A stretch of 64,000 nt of DNA from VXOI01 sp965197575 (lineage in GTDB: Bacteria; Chloroflexota; Dehalococcoidia; Lucifugimonadales; UBA3495): the NCBI GenBank assembly GCA_965197575.1, contig OZ240214.1, positions 1,798,001 through 1,862,000 of the forward strand, read 5' to 3'. Below are positions 26,336-35,393 of this stretch, piece after piece. How positions within the stretch are numbered: the first letter of the stretch is position 1; each line of letters begins with the position of its first letter. The translations under genes and the position numbers were made by a program. A model generated the notes under the pieces. It had not been told where the DNA came from. It did not search any database and worked only from the letters and a program-made list of their open reading frames with translations.

Positions 26336-27463
26336 CTACTCCTTTGCCCCCAAGAGCGGGAACACCTGCTCTTTCACAGCAGCCACCGTCTCCTCCGTAT
26401 GTCGCCGGATGTCCAGGCGGAGGTTGGCTGGCGCCTGCGGAGTAGCGCTGTCTCTCAGGGCTTCGCCGCCGTGCTCCAAGGCAAAGTCCCTGGGCAGCGG
26501 GTTCGGCCATTCCACGTCCAGCATCACCCCGTAGGCGAGGGTCCACGCCCGCGCCACCGCCGTCAGGTCGTAGCCGCCTCCGCCCAGCGCCAGCCAGGGC
26601 AGCCTCAAGCCCGCCAACTCTTTCACCACTTCCACAAACCCGGCAGTGGTTAACTGAAGGTGGGTCAGGGGATCGGAGTAGTAGCTGTCGATCCCCAGTT
26701 GGGTGATCAGCACGTCGGGAGCGAAGGCGCGAATTGCCGGCGGCACGATTTGCCGGAAAGCGTCCAGGTATTCCTCGTCGCCGGTGTAGGGATACAGGGG
26801 CAGGTTCAAGGAATACCCCCGGCCGGCGTCCACGCCCAACTCCGTCACGGACCCGGTGCCGGGAAACAGGTACCGCCCCGACTCGTGGACCGAGATGGTC
26901 AGCACCCGGTCGTCGTTGAAGAAGGCGTCCTGCACCCCGTCGCCGTGGTGGGCGTCCACGTCCACGTAGGCCACCCGCATCCCGCGGTTGAGAAAATAAT
27001 GGGCCGCCAGCGCCGGGTCGTTGAACACGCAGAAGCCCGAGGCGTGACCGGCGGCGGCGTGATGCAGTCCGCCGGAGATGTTGAAGGCGGCCTCGACCGC
27101 GCCCTCGGCCACCATCTCCGCCGCCACTAGGGTTGCTCCGGTGCTCAGGCTGGCGGCATCGTAGATACCGGGATAGTAGGGATTGTCCCCTTGCAGGCTG
27201 AAGTTGAACCTGGCGGCGTCCTGAGCGCCCTCACCCTCGTTGAGCCGCCGGACTGCCGCGATGTATTCTTGGGAATGCAGCCACCGCAGCTCGTGTTCCC
27301 CAGCCGGCCGCGGCAACACCAGCGCGGCCCCCTCGTGGTCGAAGGCCCCGTAGCCCTGCAAAAGTTCGTAGGTGTAACGCAGGCGGACCGGTCTCATCGG
27401 ATGGTCGCGGCGCAGTTCGTGGCGGGACATACGGTCGTCGTAGACAAAGGCGGCGCGGCGCAT
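26336..27463 (-). CDS. Histone deacetylase/AcuC family deacetylase
   Basis: A 375-residue zinc deacetylase of the class I HDAC fold, close in layout to AcuC, which deacetylates acetyl-CoA synthetase. The catalytic His pair is in GGLHHAAAGHASGFCVFND. The zinc ligands are in VDVDAHHGDGVQDAF, and the conserved acidic residue is in QLGIDSYYSDPLTHL; GGGGYD lines the pocket. The active site appears intact. It is convergent with the dnaK-operon genes. No acetyl-CoA synthetase gene is nearby to confirm the AcuC role. Confidence 0.9.
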   Translation of the reverse strand: MRRAAFVYDDRMSRHELRRDHPMRPVRLRYTYELLQGYGAFDHEGAALVLPRPAGEHELRWLHSQEYIAAVRRLNEGEGAQDAARFNFSLQGDNPYYPGIYDAASLSTGATLVAAEMVAEGAVEAAFNISGGLHHAAAGHASGFCVFNDPALAAHYFLNRGMRVAYVDVDAHHGDGVQDAFFNDDRVLTISVHESGRYLFPGTGSVTELGVDAGRGYSLNLPLYPYTGDEEYLDAFRQIVPPAIRAFAPDVLITQLGIDSYYSDPLTHLQLTTAGFVEVVKELAGLRLPWLALGGGGYDLTAVARAWTLAYGVMLDVEWPNPLPRDFALEHGGEALRDSATPQAPANLRLDIRRHTEETVAAVKEQVFPLLGAKE

Positions 27464-27674
27464 GAATTACTCCATTCTTGAATTTTCGCCAAAACTCGTT
27501 ATGGAAACAAGGGAGAGCCTTCGCCGGGATTAGGTAATATTAGCTTCGTGGCGGCGGCCGCCGTCAAGTCCTATTCCGTCCCGATGGACGATTGCGCCGG
27601 ACCGCCCGATACCGGCCCTTTTTGCCCCGCAGTGAAGGACTGCGAGGGCGTCAATATTGTTAGGAGTACGAATC

Positions 27675-28322
27675 ATGGAGTTCGACGAGATCCTGCAAGA
27701 CCGGCTCAAGCAAGCGGAGATGGCGGAAAGGGAAGTGGTGCGTTTGTCCACGCTGGCTTCCCAGGCCCCCGAACTCCGAGTGCGGGCAGCCAAGGCCCAG
27801 AAAACCGACCAGCGCCGCCGCTCCAGAGAGGAGACCGTAGCCAGGGCGAGGACTTCGGCCGTGGCCGCGGCGGAAAAACAGACCAAAATTCCCGAGCTTT
27901 TGGGTACGGCCGCCCGCGCCGTCGTCGAGCTCTATGCTGCCCTCAAGGACGTGGACGCCCAGCGCCGGCACTCCGCGGAAGCGTTGGCCATCGCCGACCG
28001 CATCGACTACGACGCCGAGTTGGAGGACATCGAGGATCAGGAGCAGTCCATGGGGCGGGACCCCCGTGGGCTGGCCTACGCCCTGGCCGCCCGCCACGGC
28101 GACGTCAAGGTCAAGCAAATGCTGGAGGAGTTGGACCCAGGGTTCAACCTTCTGCGCGGCTGCAACGTCGACGACCCCCTGTACCGGGACGTGGCCAACT
28201 TCGTGGTGCGTCATGCCGTACCCAAAACGTCCCAACCCACCGGAAACATCAGCGAGTCCGAATTCGTGGCCAAGGCCAACAGCGCTCCCGCTCCGGAGCG
28301 GAATGGCGTGGCGGCAAATTAG
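27675..28322 (+). CDS. Coiled-coil hypothetical protein
   Basis: A 215-residue protein. Residues 1-110 are strongly helical and charged (LQDRLKQAEMAEREVVRL, AEKQTKIPELLGTAARAVVELYAAL), consistent with a coiled coil. Residues 130-175 contain LAYALAARHGDVKVKQML and a small mixed region. AGGAG precedes the ATG. I do not recognise the family. It stands alone between a divergent deacetylase gene and a repeat-bearing gap. Confidence 0.6.
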   Translation: MEFDEILQDRLKQAEMAEREVVRLSTLASQAPELRVRAAKAQKTDQRRRSREETVARARTSAVAAAEKQTKIPELLGTAARAVVELYAALKDVDAQRRHSAEALAIADRIDYDAELEDIEDQEQSMGRDPRGLAYALAARHGDVKVKQMLEELDPGFNLLRGCNVDDPLYRDVANFVVRHAVPKTSQPTGNISESEFVAKANSAPAPERNGVAAN

Positions 28323-28379
28323 GCTCCGGAGCGGCCCTTTTTAATCGTCCAATGGCGCTTACACACCGGAGCACATACT

Positions 28380-28484
28380 CCCTCTCCCTTGAGGGAGAGG
28401 GCTGGGGTGAGGGTGAAATGCTTGGCGACATACACGATTAGGTCTCAGCCTGGTACGCCCCTAACCCTCTCCCGCGGGGAGAGT
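28380..28484. repeat. Interspersed CCCTCTCCC hairpin pair
   Basis: Within the 300-bp gap between 28322 and 28626 are two hairpins. CCCTCTCCCT pairs with AGGGAGAGGG at 28380-28401, and CTCTCCC pairs with GGGAGAG at 28467-28483. They are roughly inverted relative to one another, and the first is trailed by a GGGGTGAGGG tail. This CCCTAACCCTCTCCC word is a common dispersed intergenic repeat in bacteria. The rest of the gap shows nothing clear. Confidence 0.6.
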
Positions 28485-28625
28485 GGACTCTCTGCGACAA
28501 GAAAAAGACCCTGGCCGCTGACGCCCGGCGGTTGACCGGCCCACCGGGGCGGTATAGACTCACCCACATCGTCACCCCCCGTATCGTAGCCAACGCTCCG
28601 ATCCTGGTCCGATTAGGAGGCCGCC

Positions 28626-29387
28626 GTGGCATCTCTGGAGCAGTACGCCGACAATTACCGGCACATCCGCATGGAACGACGCGACGGCATCCTCCAGATG
28701 ACCTTTCACACCGACGGCGGACCGTTGCAATGGGGCGGAGGGCCTCACGAAGAATTCCCCCGGGCCTTCGCCGATGTGGGCAGCGACCCCGCCAACCGGG
28801 TGGTGATCATCACCGGCACCGGCGACGCCTTCTCCGGCCCGCAGGGCGCCGCCGCCGGCGCCCCCAAGCGGACGCCCCGGGAGTGGGACAAGACCTATTG
28901 GGAGGGCAAGCGGCTGCTCACCAATCTGCTGGACATCGAAGTCCCGATGATCAGCGCGGTCAACGGCCCGGCGCTCCGGCACTCCGAGATTCCGCTCCTC
29001 TGCGACATCGTGCTGGCCTCGGAGACCGCCGCCTTTCAGGACTCCGGGCATTTTATGAGCGGGCTGGTCCCCGGCGATGGAGTGCATATCGTTTACCCCA
29101 TGCTCTTGGGCTTGAACCGCGGGCGCTATTTCCTGCTGACCGGCCAGTCCATCGGCGCACAGGAAGCGCAGACTCTTGGGCTGGTGAACGAGGTCCTTCC
29201 GCCCGGCGAATTGCTGCCCCGGGCTTGGGCCCTGGCCGGGCAACTGGCCGAAAAGTCGGACCTCGTGCTGCGCTACACCCGCGTGGCGACCACCCAATAC
29301 GTCAAGCGCATCATGCAGGACCTCCTCGGCTACGGGCTTGCTTTGGAGGGCTTGGGCTCCGCCGACACCCTGCTAAACCCGGAATGA
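28626..29387 (+). CDS. Crotonase-superfamily hydrolase, 6-oxocamphor hydrolase-like
   Basis: A 253-residue crotonase. It resembles 6-oxocamphor hydrolase, which cleaves carbon-carbon bonds of cyclic diketones, more than CoA hydratases. Shared features are the opening YRHIRMERRDGILQMTFHTDG, the stretch RLLTNLLDIEVPMISAVNGPAL, then RHSEIPLLCDIVLASE and the catalytic-loop SGHFMSGLVPGDGVHIVYP with the key His and Asp, and NRGRYFLLTGQS. The match rests on memory of that enzyme. A GTG start follows AGGAGG. The substrate could be a cyclic beta-diketone or terpenoid. Confidence 0.82.
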   Translation: MASLEQYADNYRHIRMERRDGILQMTFHTDGGPLQWGGGPHEEFPRAFADVGSDPANRVVIITGTGDAFSGPQGAAAGAPKRTPREWDKTYWEGKRLLTNLLDIEVPMISAVNGPALRHSEIPLLCDIVLASETAAFQDSGHFMSGLVPGDGVHIVYPMLLGLNRGRYFLLTGQSIGAQEAQTLGLVNEVLPPGELLPRAWALAGQLAEKSDLVLRYTRVATTQYVKRIMQDLLGYGLALEGLGSADTLLNPE

Positions 29388-29468
29388 CCCGGCCCAGATA
29401 AGTTCCATCCCTGACCCCTCGCTATTCCGAGGCTTGAAAATCAATGTTGATTCTGGCAAGATGAGTCC

Positions 29469-30374
29469 ATGCGAGTAGGCGCGTTCGAGATAAGCGAACC
29501 TATCCCCGAACTGAAAGACCCCCACGCTTTCGCCATGATCCGCCCTTGGGTGGACGTGGGCAGCGTGGGCACCCTGACCCTGAACCGGTTGGAACGGTAC
29601 ATGGGTTCCAAGGAGTTGGGCCGCTTGGACCGGCCCGGCACCTATTTCGACTTCACCCGCTACCGGCCCAACATGAGGTTGGTGGACGGTGTGCGTCAAG
29701 TCAAAATACCCAACAGCACAATACGCTACGCCACCACCGAGACCGGCCCCGACTACTTGTTCCTGCACCTGCTGGAGCCCCACTCCAACGGCGAGGACTA
29801 CACCGACTCGATCCTGGAAGTAGTGCGCTACTTCGGGGTTAAACGCTATTGTCGGCTCGGCGCAATGTACGACGCGGTGCCCCATACCAGGCCGCTGCTG
29901 GTGACCGGGAGCCTCGGCTCAGTGGAGCAAAAGAGGCCGGTGCCCAACTTCAAGCTGTCCCAGAGCACCTACCAAGGCCCGACCACTATTATGAACCTGC
30001 TCTCGGAAGGCATAGAGCGCGACCAGATAGAGACCATCAACTTCATGGTTCACCTGCCCCAGTACGTGCAGTTGGAAGAGGACTACGCCGGCACCTCCCG
30101 CATGATCGAGGTGCTCTCTTCGGTCTACGAGAACATCCCCATCGACTTGGCGCCGGTGCGCCGGGGCCAGCGCCAATACCGGGAACTGAACGCCACCGTG
30201 GACCGCAACTCGGAGCTGAAGAAGCTCATCCAGCAGATGGAAGCGTACTACGACGCCCAACTGGACCAAGAAGCGTCTTCGTCCCAGCCTGCCACCACCA
30301 CTACCCTCTCCCCGGAGATTGAGCAGTTCCTCAACGAGTTGGGCGACCGCCTGGAGTCCGAAGGGGAAGAGTAG
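29469..30374 (+). CDS. PAC2 family protein
   Basis: A 301-residue PAC2-type protein, related to proteasome assembly chaperone 2 and to archaeal/actinobacterial homologues. The N-terminal half has FAMIRPWVDVGSVGTLTLNRLE and DYLFLHLLEPHSNGEDYTDSIL. The C-terminal part is helical (ELKKLIQQMEAYYDAQ) with an acidic tail. Its biochemical role in bacteria is unknown. No proteasome genes are in the window. The ATG at 29469 gives the normal family length. Confidence 0.78.
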   Translation: MRVGAFEISEPIPELKDPHAFAMIRPWVDVGSVGTLTLNRLERYMGSKELGRLDRPGTYFDFTRYRPNMRLVDGVRQVKIPNSTIRYATTETGPDYLFLHLLEPHSNGEDYTDSILEVVRYFGVKRYCRLGAMYDAVPHTRPLLVTGSLGSVEQKRPVPNFKLSQSTYQGPTTIMNLLSEGIERDQIETINFMVHLPQYVQLEEDYAGTSRMIEVLSSVYENIPIDLAPVRRGQRQYRELNATVDRNSELKKLIQQMEAYYDAQLDQEASSSQPATTTTLSPEIEQFLNELGDRLESEGEE

Positions 30375-30511
30375 GACCCGGTCCGCCCCGCTGAGCCCCG
30401 CCCTTCGGCTGTTGCTAATTTTGCGCCCTTGTCAGATTCCTTGTCGGCCGCCAAGCCGGTCATCCCCGGCCTCAGTTCACGATTCCGGACTTTGCTCCAC
30501 TGCAACTAGCC

Positions 30512-30534
30512 GCCCGGCCCTCTCGTGGCCGGGC
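30512..30534 (+). terminator. GC-rich hairpin
   Basis: GCCCGGCC pairs perfectly with GGCCGGGC around a 7-base loop, 18 bp before the DinB gene. No T-run follows, so it could be a weak terminator for the PAC2 gene or a leader structure for the DinB gene. Confidence 0.4.
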
Positions 30535-30551
30535 CACTAAGGGGTGCGACG

Positions 30552-31130
30552 TTGGCCCTCAAAGAATTCATACAAGGCTGCCTCGACCAGCATTATCTCG
30601 CCATGTTGCGCTCGATAGACGGCCTTTCCGAGGAAGAATTGCGCTGGGCGCCCACCCCGGAATGCTCGTCCATCGGCTTCCTGGTCTGGCACTACGCCCG
30701 CACGCTGGACCGCTGGGTGCAATCGCGGGCCCAAGGCAATCCCCAGCTCTGGGAAGGCGGCTGGGCCGAGCAAATGGGCCGCAGCCCGGCCGACCCCAAT
30801 GACACCGGCTACGGCTACACGCCGGAACAACTCCAGGAATTCGTCGTGCCGCCCCTTCCCATGATGCTGGAATACGCCGAGGCGGTGCGGGTGCGGGCCG
30901 ACGTCTACCTCGCGTCCCTGGACGACCCCGATTTTCTGGAAATCACCGTCGTAAACCCTCGCGGAGGGACCATCGACCTGGCCGCGATGTGCCAGCAACT
31001 GGTCTGGGAGTTCAATCAGCACGGCGGCCAGATCGCCTACCTGCGCGGGATGCAACGGGGCCTGGAAGACTCCGGCTACAGCGGCGGACTACTGGAAGGG
31101 CTGGCGGCCAAGGAGGCCGGAAATGCCTGA
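30552..31130 (+). CDS. DinB-like (DUF664) protein
   Basis: A 192-residue four-helix protein of the DinB/DUF664 superfamily, which often binds a metal through three histidines and acts as a thiol-dependent transferase. Candidate ligands lie in GFLVWHYARTLDRW near residue 42 and in EFNQHGGQIAYLRGM near residue 160. I prefer the TTG at 30552, which has an AGGGGTG motif upstream, over the GTG at 30525. Its stop overlaps the next gene by 8 bp. Confidence 0.8.
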   Translation: MALKEFIQGCLDQHYLAMLRSIDGLSEEELRWAPTPECSSIGFLVWHYARTLDRWVQSRAQGNPQLWEGGWAEQMGRSPADPNDTGYGYTPEQLQEFVVPPLPMMLEYAEAVRVRADVYLASLDDPDFLEITVVNPRGGTIDLAAMCQQLVWEFNQHGGQIAYLRGMQRGLEDSGYSGGLLEGLAAKEAGNA

Positions 31131-31836
31131 TTCGGGACTGCTGCTGCTGGTCCAGATGACCTGCTCCCCGGAGCATCTGGAGCCGTTCACGCTCTGGTAC
31201 AACAGCCACCTTCCCAACCTCCTGCGCATCCCTGGGTACCAGTGGGCGCAGCGTTACGTCAACCTGGAAGGCGGCACGAGGTTCACCGCCCTCTACGGCA
31301 TCCGCAGCGCCGACGACCTGCCGGTGCTGTTGCAGTTCGGCGGCCCCAACCTGCATCCCATCGCCGCCTCCGAGTTTTCCGTTTTCAGCGCGCTGCAAGG
31401 GATCAGCGACCCGGTTTCCAACGTCTACGAGCGCGTCAGCGGCGCACCCCTGCGCGACCCGTTGCTGCTCTCCGACCGGCCGCTCAGCATCGTCACCGCC
31501 GACGTGGACCCGGCCCACGAAGAGGAATGGGACCGTTGGTACACCGAGTCGCACCTGCCGGGCGTGCTGAACGTGCCCGGTTACGCCTGCGGGGCCCGCT
31601 TCCGTCGGCTGGACCACCCGGCGCTTCAAGACTTCAACACCGGCCCCAAGTACCTCGCCCTGTACGAATGCGACAGCGAAGAAGTCCTGCCCACCCTGGT
31701 GCCCAGCGACCGCATCCACCCCGAAGCCCGCGCCGAGTTGGACCGCTGGCAGGCTTACGGCGCACTCCACGCCCGCAACTTCGGCTGGGGCTTCTACCGT
31801 CTTATCTCCAAGCACTTCAAGTGGCCCGGCCTCTAG
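31123..31836 (+). CDS. Duplicated dimeric alpha/beta-barrel protein
   Basis: A 237-residue protein made of two related halves. Half 1 has FTLWYNSHLPNLLRIPGYQWAQRY near residue 22, and half 2 has WDRWYTESHLPGVLNVPGYACGARF near residue 135. This WY...HLP...PGY pattern is seen in small dimeric alpha/beta-barrel (EthD-like) proteins, so the tandem halves would form an internal pseudo-dimer. It is coupled to the DinB-like gene. No activity can be assigned. Confidence 0.7.
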   Translation: MPDSGLLLLVQMTCSPEHLEPFTLWYNSHLPNLLRIPGYQWAQRYVNLEGGTRFTALYGIRSADDLPVLLQFGGPNLHPIAASEFSVFSALQGISDPVSNVYERVSGAPLRDPLLLSDRPLSIVTADVDPAHEEEWDRWYTESHLPGVLNVPGYACGARFRRLDHPALQDFNTGPKYLALYECDSEEVLPTLVPSDRIHPEARAELDRWQAYGALHARNFGWGFYRLISKHFKWPGL

Positions 31837-31965
31837 CGTCAGGTTTTCACCGCAGAGAACGCAGAGGGCGCGGAGATCGAAGGGAATAATTGCGTCTGTC
31901 TCCGAGCGGTGTTAGATTGGGGAACAAGCACCTTATAGCTACGAAGACCTTATGGGAACGCGACG

Positions 31966-32985
31966 ATGACGTTAGCGAGCAACGATAGCAACCGTGGCGT
32001 GATCTTTTCCGGAATGCGCCCCACCGGGCTGCTGCACTTGGGCAACTACATGGGCGCCCTGCAAAACTGGGTCGACTTGCAGCAGGACTACGACTGCATC
32101 TATTGCGCCGTGGACATCCACGCCCTGACCACCGTGGAGTCCCGCAGCGACACCGAGGTCATCCAGTCGAACATCTACGAAATGGTCCTCGACTGGCTCG
32201 CTGCCGGCATCGACCCGGAACGCAGCCTCGTCTTCGTCCAGTCCCACGTCCCCGAGGTAATGACCCTGCACACCCTCCTCAGCATGGTCACGCCGCTGGG
32301 CTGGCTGATGCGCGTGCCCACCTTCAAGGAGAAGGTGCGCCAGATGGACGAGACCGAGGAGACGGTGAACTACGGCCTGGTCGGCTACCCCGTCCTCCAG
32401 ACCGCCGACATCATCCTCTACAAGGCCGACACGGTGCCGGTAGGCCAAGACCAGGTGCCGCATCTGGAGCTGGCGCGGGAAATCGTCCGCCGGTTCAACA
32501 ACACCTTCGGCGACACCTTCCCAGAGCCGCAGGCCAAGCTCACCGAGGCGCCCCTGCTGGTCGGCCTCGACGGCCAGGCCAAGATGTCCAAGTCCCTCGA
32601 CAATCACCTCGACCTCGCCGCCACTCCCGAGGACACCGCCAAGCGGCTCATGACCGCCTTCACCGACCCCCAGCGCACCACCCGCAACATCCCCGGCCGC
32701 CCAAGCGTCTGCAACGTCTACTCCCTCCACCAGATGTTCACCGCCCCGGCTCAGGTCACCGCCGTCTACGACGAATGCGCCACCGCCGCCCGCGGCTGCG
32801 TCGACTGCAAGCGGGAGCTGGCCGCCAGCATCAACGGGTTCCTCGAACCCATGCGGGAGCGCCGCCGCGAGTACGAGTCCCGCCCCGGCTACGTCCGCGA
32901 AATCCTCGACGAAGGCGGAAAACGCGCCCGCGCCATCGCCGTCCGGACCATCGAGGAAGTCTACGAAAAAATGGGCCTGGCTTAG
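31966..32985 (+). CDS. trpS: Tryptophanyl-tRNA synthetase TrpS
   Basis: A 339-residue class I aminoacyl-tRNA synthetase charging tRNA-Trp. The HIGH-like motif is in GMRPTGLLHLGNYMGALQNW near residue 18 and KMSKS is in QAKMSKSLDNHL near residue 207. The Trp-pocket sequence GYPVLQTADIILYKADTVPVG is typical. The size is that of standard bacterial TrpS. No T-box or trp leader is seen upstream. Confidence 0.97.
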   Translation: MTLASNDSNRGVIFSGMRPTGLLHLGNYMGALQNWVDLQQDYDCIYCAVDIHALTTVESRSDTEVIQSNIYEMVLDWLAAGIDPERSLVFVQSHVPEVMTLHTLLSMVTPLGWLMRVPTFKEKVRQMDETEETVNYGLVGYPVLQTADIILYKADTVPVGQDQVPHLELAREIVRRFNNTFGDTFPEPQAKLTEAPLLVGLDGQAKMSKSLDNHLDLAATPEDTAKRLMTAFTDPQRTTRNIPGRPSVCNVYSLHQMFTAPAQVTAVYDECATAARGCVDCKRELAASINGFLEPMRERRREYESRPGYVREILDEGGKRARAIAVRTIEEVYEKMGLA

Positions 32986-33060
32986 CGTCCCAAGTCAGCC
33001 CCTTCGCGCCAACGATAACGTCATGTCGTCCAGCGCCATCTCACCCCGCGAGGCTTCGCC

Positions 33061-33852
33061 ATGACCACCAAGCCCTTCCGTCCGCTGCCCGAAACGGTGC
33101 CGGACCGGACATTCCCGGAGTTGCCCCCTAGGGACGATATGCAAAATCCTGTTTTCCTCTATGACCCCGGCCACCCGCCAGCCCTGCGCCGCCACCTCGG
33201 TCATCCGGAGACTACCATCGTCCTGGGCGAGATTCCGTTGGGCTGGCGCTACAACCAGGCGCAGGGTCTGCTGAAACCCGACCTCCTCGTAGCCTTCGAC
33301 ATAGACCGGGGGGCCGTCATCGCCCAAGAGGGCTACTCCATCGAGGAGCGGGGCAAGCCGCCCGACTTCGTGCTGGAAGTGGCCTCGAAGACCACGGGGC
33401 GCAACGACTACACTCGGAAGAGGGAGGCCTATGCGGACTATGGCGTCCCCGAATACTGGCGCTTCGACCCCACCGGCGGCGACTATTATCCGGCGGTGCT
33501 GGAGGGCGACCGGCTGGTCGCCGGCGCCTATGCGCCAATGCCCGTCAACGAAGTGAGCCACGCCCGCCACTGGGGCTACAGCGAAGCCCTGGGGCTGTAC
33601 CTGTGCTGGGAATTCGGACACCTCCGCTGGTACGACCCGGCGGCCCAACGCTACCTGCGCACCCACGATGAAGAAGCCCAGGACCGCATCGCCGCCGAGG
33701 CGGAACGCGACGCGGAACGCCAAGCCCGCATCGCCGCCGAGGCGGAACGCGACGCCGAACGCCAGGCCCACATCGCCGCCGAGGCGGAACGCGACGCCGC
33801 CGATACCCGCGCCCGGGAGCTGGAAGCGGAACTGAGACGCCTGCGGGGTTGA
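33061..33852 (+). CDS. Uma2 family endonuclease with C-terminal coiled-coil repeats
   Basis: A 263-residue protein. Residues 25-200 form the Uma2/DUF820 nuclease-like domain: LLKPDLLVAFDI carries the candidate Asp, PPDFVLEVASKTTGRNDYTRKREAY the Glu and Lys, then DYGVPEYWRFDP. Residues 205-260 are a coiled coil made of three near-identical 14-residue units. Uma2 proteins with such charged C-terminal helices are common in Chloroflexota and Cyanobacteria. It is separate from the tandem Uma2 pair at 16477-17661 and only distantly related to it. Confidence 0.85.
   Translation: MTTKPFRPLPETVPDRTFPELPPRDDMQNPVFLYDPGHPPALRRHLGHPETTIVLGEIPLGWRYNQAQGLLKPDLLVAFDIDRGAVIAQEGYSIEERGKPPDFVLEVASKTTGRNDYTRKREAYADYGVPEYWRFDPTGGDYYPAVLEGDRLVAGAYAPMPVNEVSHARHWGYSEALGLYLCWEFGHLRWYDPAAQRYLRTHDEEAQDRIAAEAERDAERQARIAAEAERDAERQAHIAAEAERDAADTRARELEAELRRLRG
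33685..33810 (+). repeat. Three tandem 42-bp coding repeats
   Basis: Three units of 42 bp (14 residues, RIAAEAERDAERQA) lie in the 3' end of the Uma2 gene. The DNA is nearly identical between units, so the expansion is recent or homogenised. Fourteen residues equal two heptads, which keeps the coiled coil in register. Confidence 0.85.
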
Positions 33853-33950
33853 TTCCTGCTCCTACGTTCGTTCGCCCAGGCCACAGCTCGAATCAACCGA
33901 CGGCCGCTTGCCGGAGACTATTCCTGACCAACGGGTAAAGAAGGGAAAGA

Positions 33951-34655
33951 ATGGCAATCCAACAAAGCGATACCTGGACTATCAGCGATGGTGTTGCTCG
34001 TGCCAACATAGAGGAAACAGAGATGGTGGTTTCCTGTGAGGACGAGACATTTCACGTCCAGTTGTCTGAAAGCGGAGACGTGTATTGCGACGCCTATATC
34101 TATATGCCGTATAGCCTCGACGTAGAACGGTTCACACAGGATTGGGAACCTTTGGAACTGCTTGACCAGATTTATGACGAGATGGACGACACTAACGATG
34201 CTGACGAAGTTGATGACACCGAGTTACAGTACAGCCGAGAAACAAAACTAGACAAGACACTCGCATTCACTGTCAAAGCGATTGTCGTAACTGGCAAGCT
34301 GATCATCTTTACCACAAAAGTCCTGTATCACACGGGACGGATACTCCTAATCGCCATCGACACCATATTCGCTGCCATCGACCAGATGCAAGGCAAACAA
34401 TCCAGACGTAGTAGGCCGAGGTTTACCGCAACAGAAAGGAACGCTTTGTATAGCAAGCAACGGGGATATTGCAACGGATGCAAACGCCGGTTCGAGGCAA
34501 GGAACCTCACCGTTGACCATATCAAGCCTTCGTCGAGAGGCGGAACCGAACGCTTGACAAATCTTCAACTGCTTTGCGGTACTTGCAACTCGGTAAAAGG
34601 CGACGGCTCGCAAGTGCCACTGAAGAGGCGTCTCAGAGAGCAAGGCATCATCTAA
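33951..34655 (+). CDS. HNH endonuclease with hydrophobic mid-region
   Basis: A 234-residue protein. Residues 1-95 are acidic and of unknown fold. Residues 100-145 are hydrophobic (LAFTVKAIVVTGKLIIFTTKVL and GRILLIAIDTIFAAI), possibly membrane-associated. Residues 155-225 are an HNH nuclease: RGYCNGCKRRF, LTVDHIKPSSRGGTERLTNLQ and LLCGTCNSVKGD, with four zinc-binding cysteines. The composition is AT-richer than neighbours, suggesting transfer. It may be a defence gene, but no partner is recognised. Confidence 0.8.
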   Translation: MAIQQSDTWTISDGVARANIEETEMVVSCEDETFHVQLSESGDVYCDAYIYMPYSLDVERFTQDWEPLELLDQIYDEMDDTNDADEVDDTELQYSRETKLDKTLAFTVKAIVVTGKLIIFTTKVLYHTGRILLIAIDTIFAAIDQMQGKQSRRSRPRFTATERNALYSKQRGYCNGCKRRFEARNLTVDHIKPSSRGGTERLTNLQLLCGTCNSVKGDGSQVPLKRRLREQGII

Positions 34656-34859
34656 TCAATTCCTCTACCTCCTGCCCGGCAGCCATCACTCGCTATCCCG
34701 TTTGCTATTTGAAATAATCCCCAATCGAAACACCCCCCAACTGACACCCCGCCCTTCCCAACCCCGGATACACCCTCCTACCATAATATCCCCCGGACCC
34801 GCACCTCCCGCCGGGGACCCGGCCAAATCCAACCCGCCACTGAGGCGACACGGAATCCG

Positions 34860-35342
34860 ATGCCCAAAAACAGCCCCAAACCCCGACGCTCCCAACCCGC
34901 CCGGCAGCCCCGGCAATCTGCCCCCAACCCGGCCAACGAGCCGGAATGTCCGCAAATGTCCGCAGATGTCCGGCGATCTGAAAATCTCCAACTCGCCCAC
35001 CGCCAACAGGCCGTCTTGCCCGTCATGGCGGCCGCCCCCTCTTTGGCCGAGGCCGCCCGCGTATCGGGATTCTCCGAGAGAACTCTGCGCCGCTGGCTTG
35101 AAGACGACAACTTCCGCGACGAGCTGACCCGCCTGCGCCAGGAGTCCGCCAACCTCGCCCGGCAAGAACTCCAGGGCCTCATGCTCCGCAGCGTCTCCGT
35201 CCTCGCCGAAGCCATGGACGACCCGGACGCGGCCGTCCGTCTCCGCGCCGCCCGCTACGCCCTCTCCTTCGCCATCCAGGTTTGCGAGGCCGGGAAGCTC
35301 CGAGCCGACATCCAGGCCCTGGAAGACGCCCTCTACCTCTAG
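34860..35342 (+). CDS. Helix-turn-helix protein, phage/IS-type
   Basis: A 160-residue protein with a basic, proline-rich N terminus of about 50 residues, then SLAEAARVSGFSERTLRRWLEDDNFRDEL, a clear helix-turn-helix resembling those of phage small terminase-like or insertion-element proteins, followed by a helical region. It lies 52 bp before another small basic gene. I infer a mobile-element origin from the fold and context; no integrase is present. Confidence 0.65.
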   Translation: MPKNSPKPRRSQPARQPRQSAPNPANEPECPQMSADVRRSENLQLAHRQQAVLPVMAAAPSLAEAARVSGFSERTLRRWLEDDNFRDELTRLRQESANLARQELQGLMLRSVSVLAEAMDDPDAAVRLRAARYALSFAIQVCEAGKLRADIQALEDALYL

Positions 35343-35393
35343 GCGCCCCATCACTCCCTCAAAATAAACTAAACCCGCGAGGTGAACCAACCA

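Noticed and set aside
33685..33810. CRISPR-like repeats
   Set aside because: The 42-bp units are contiguous without spacers and encode a coiled coil in frame.
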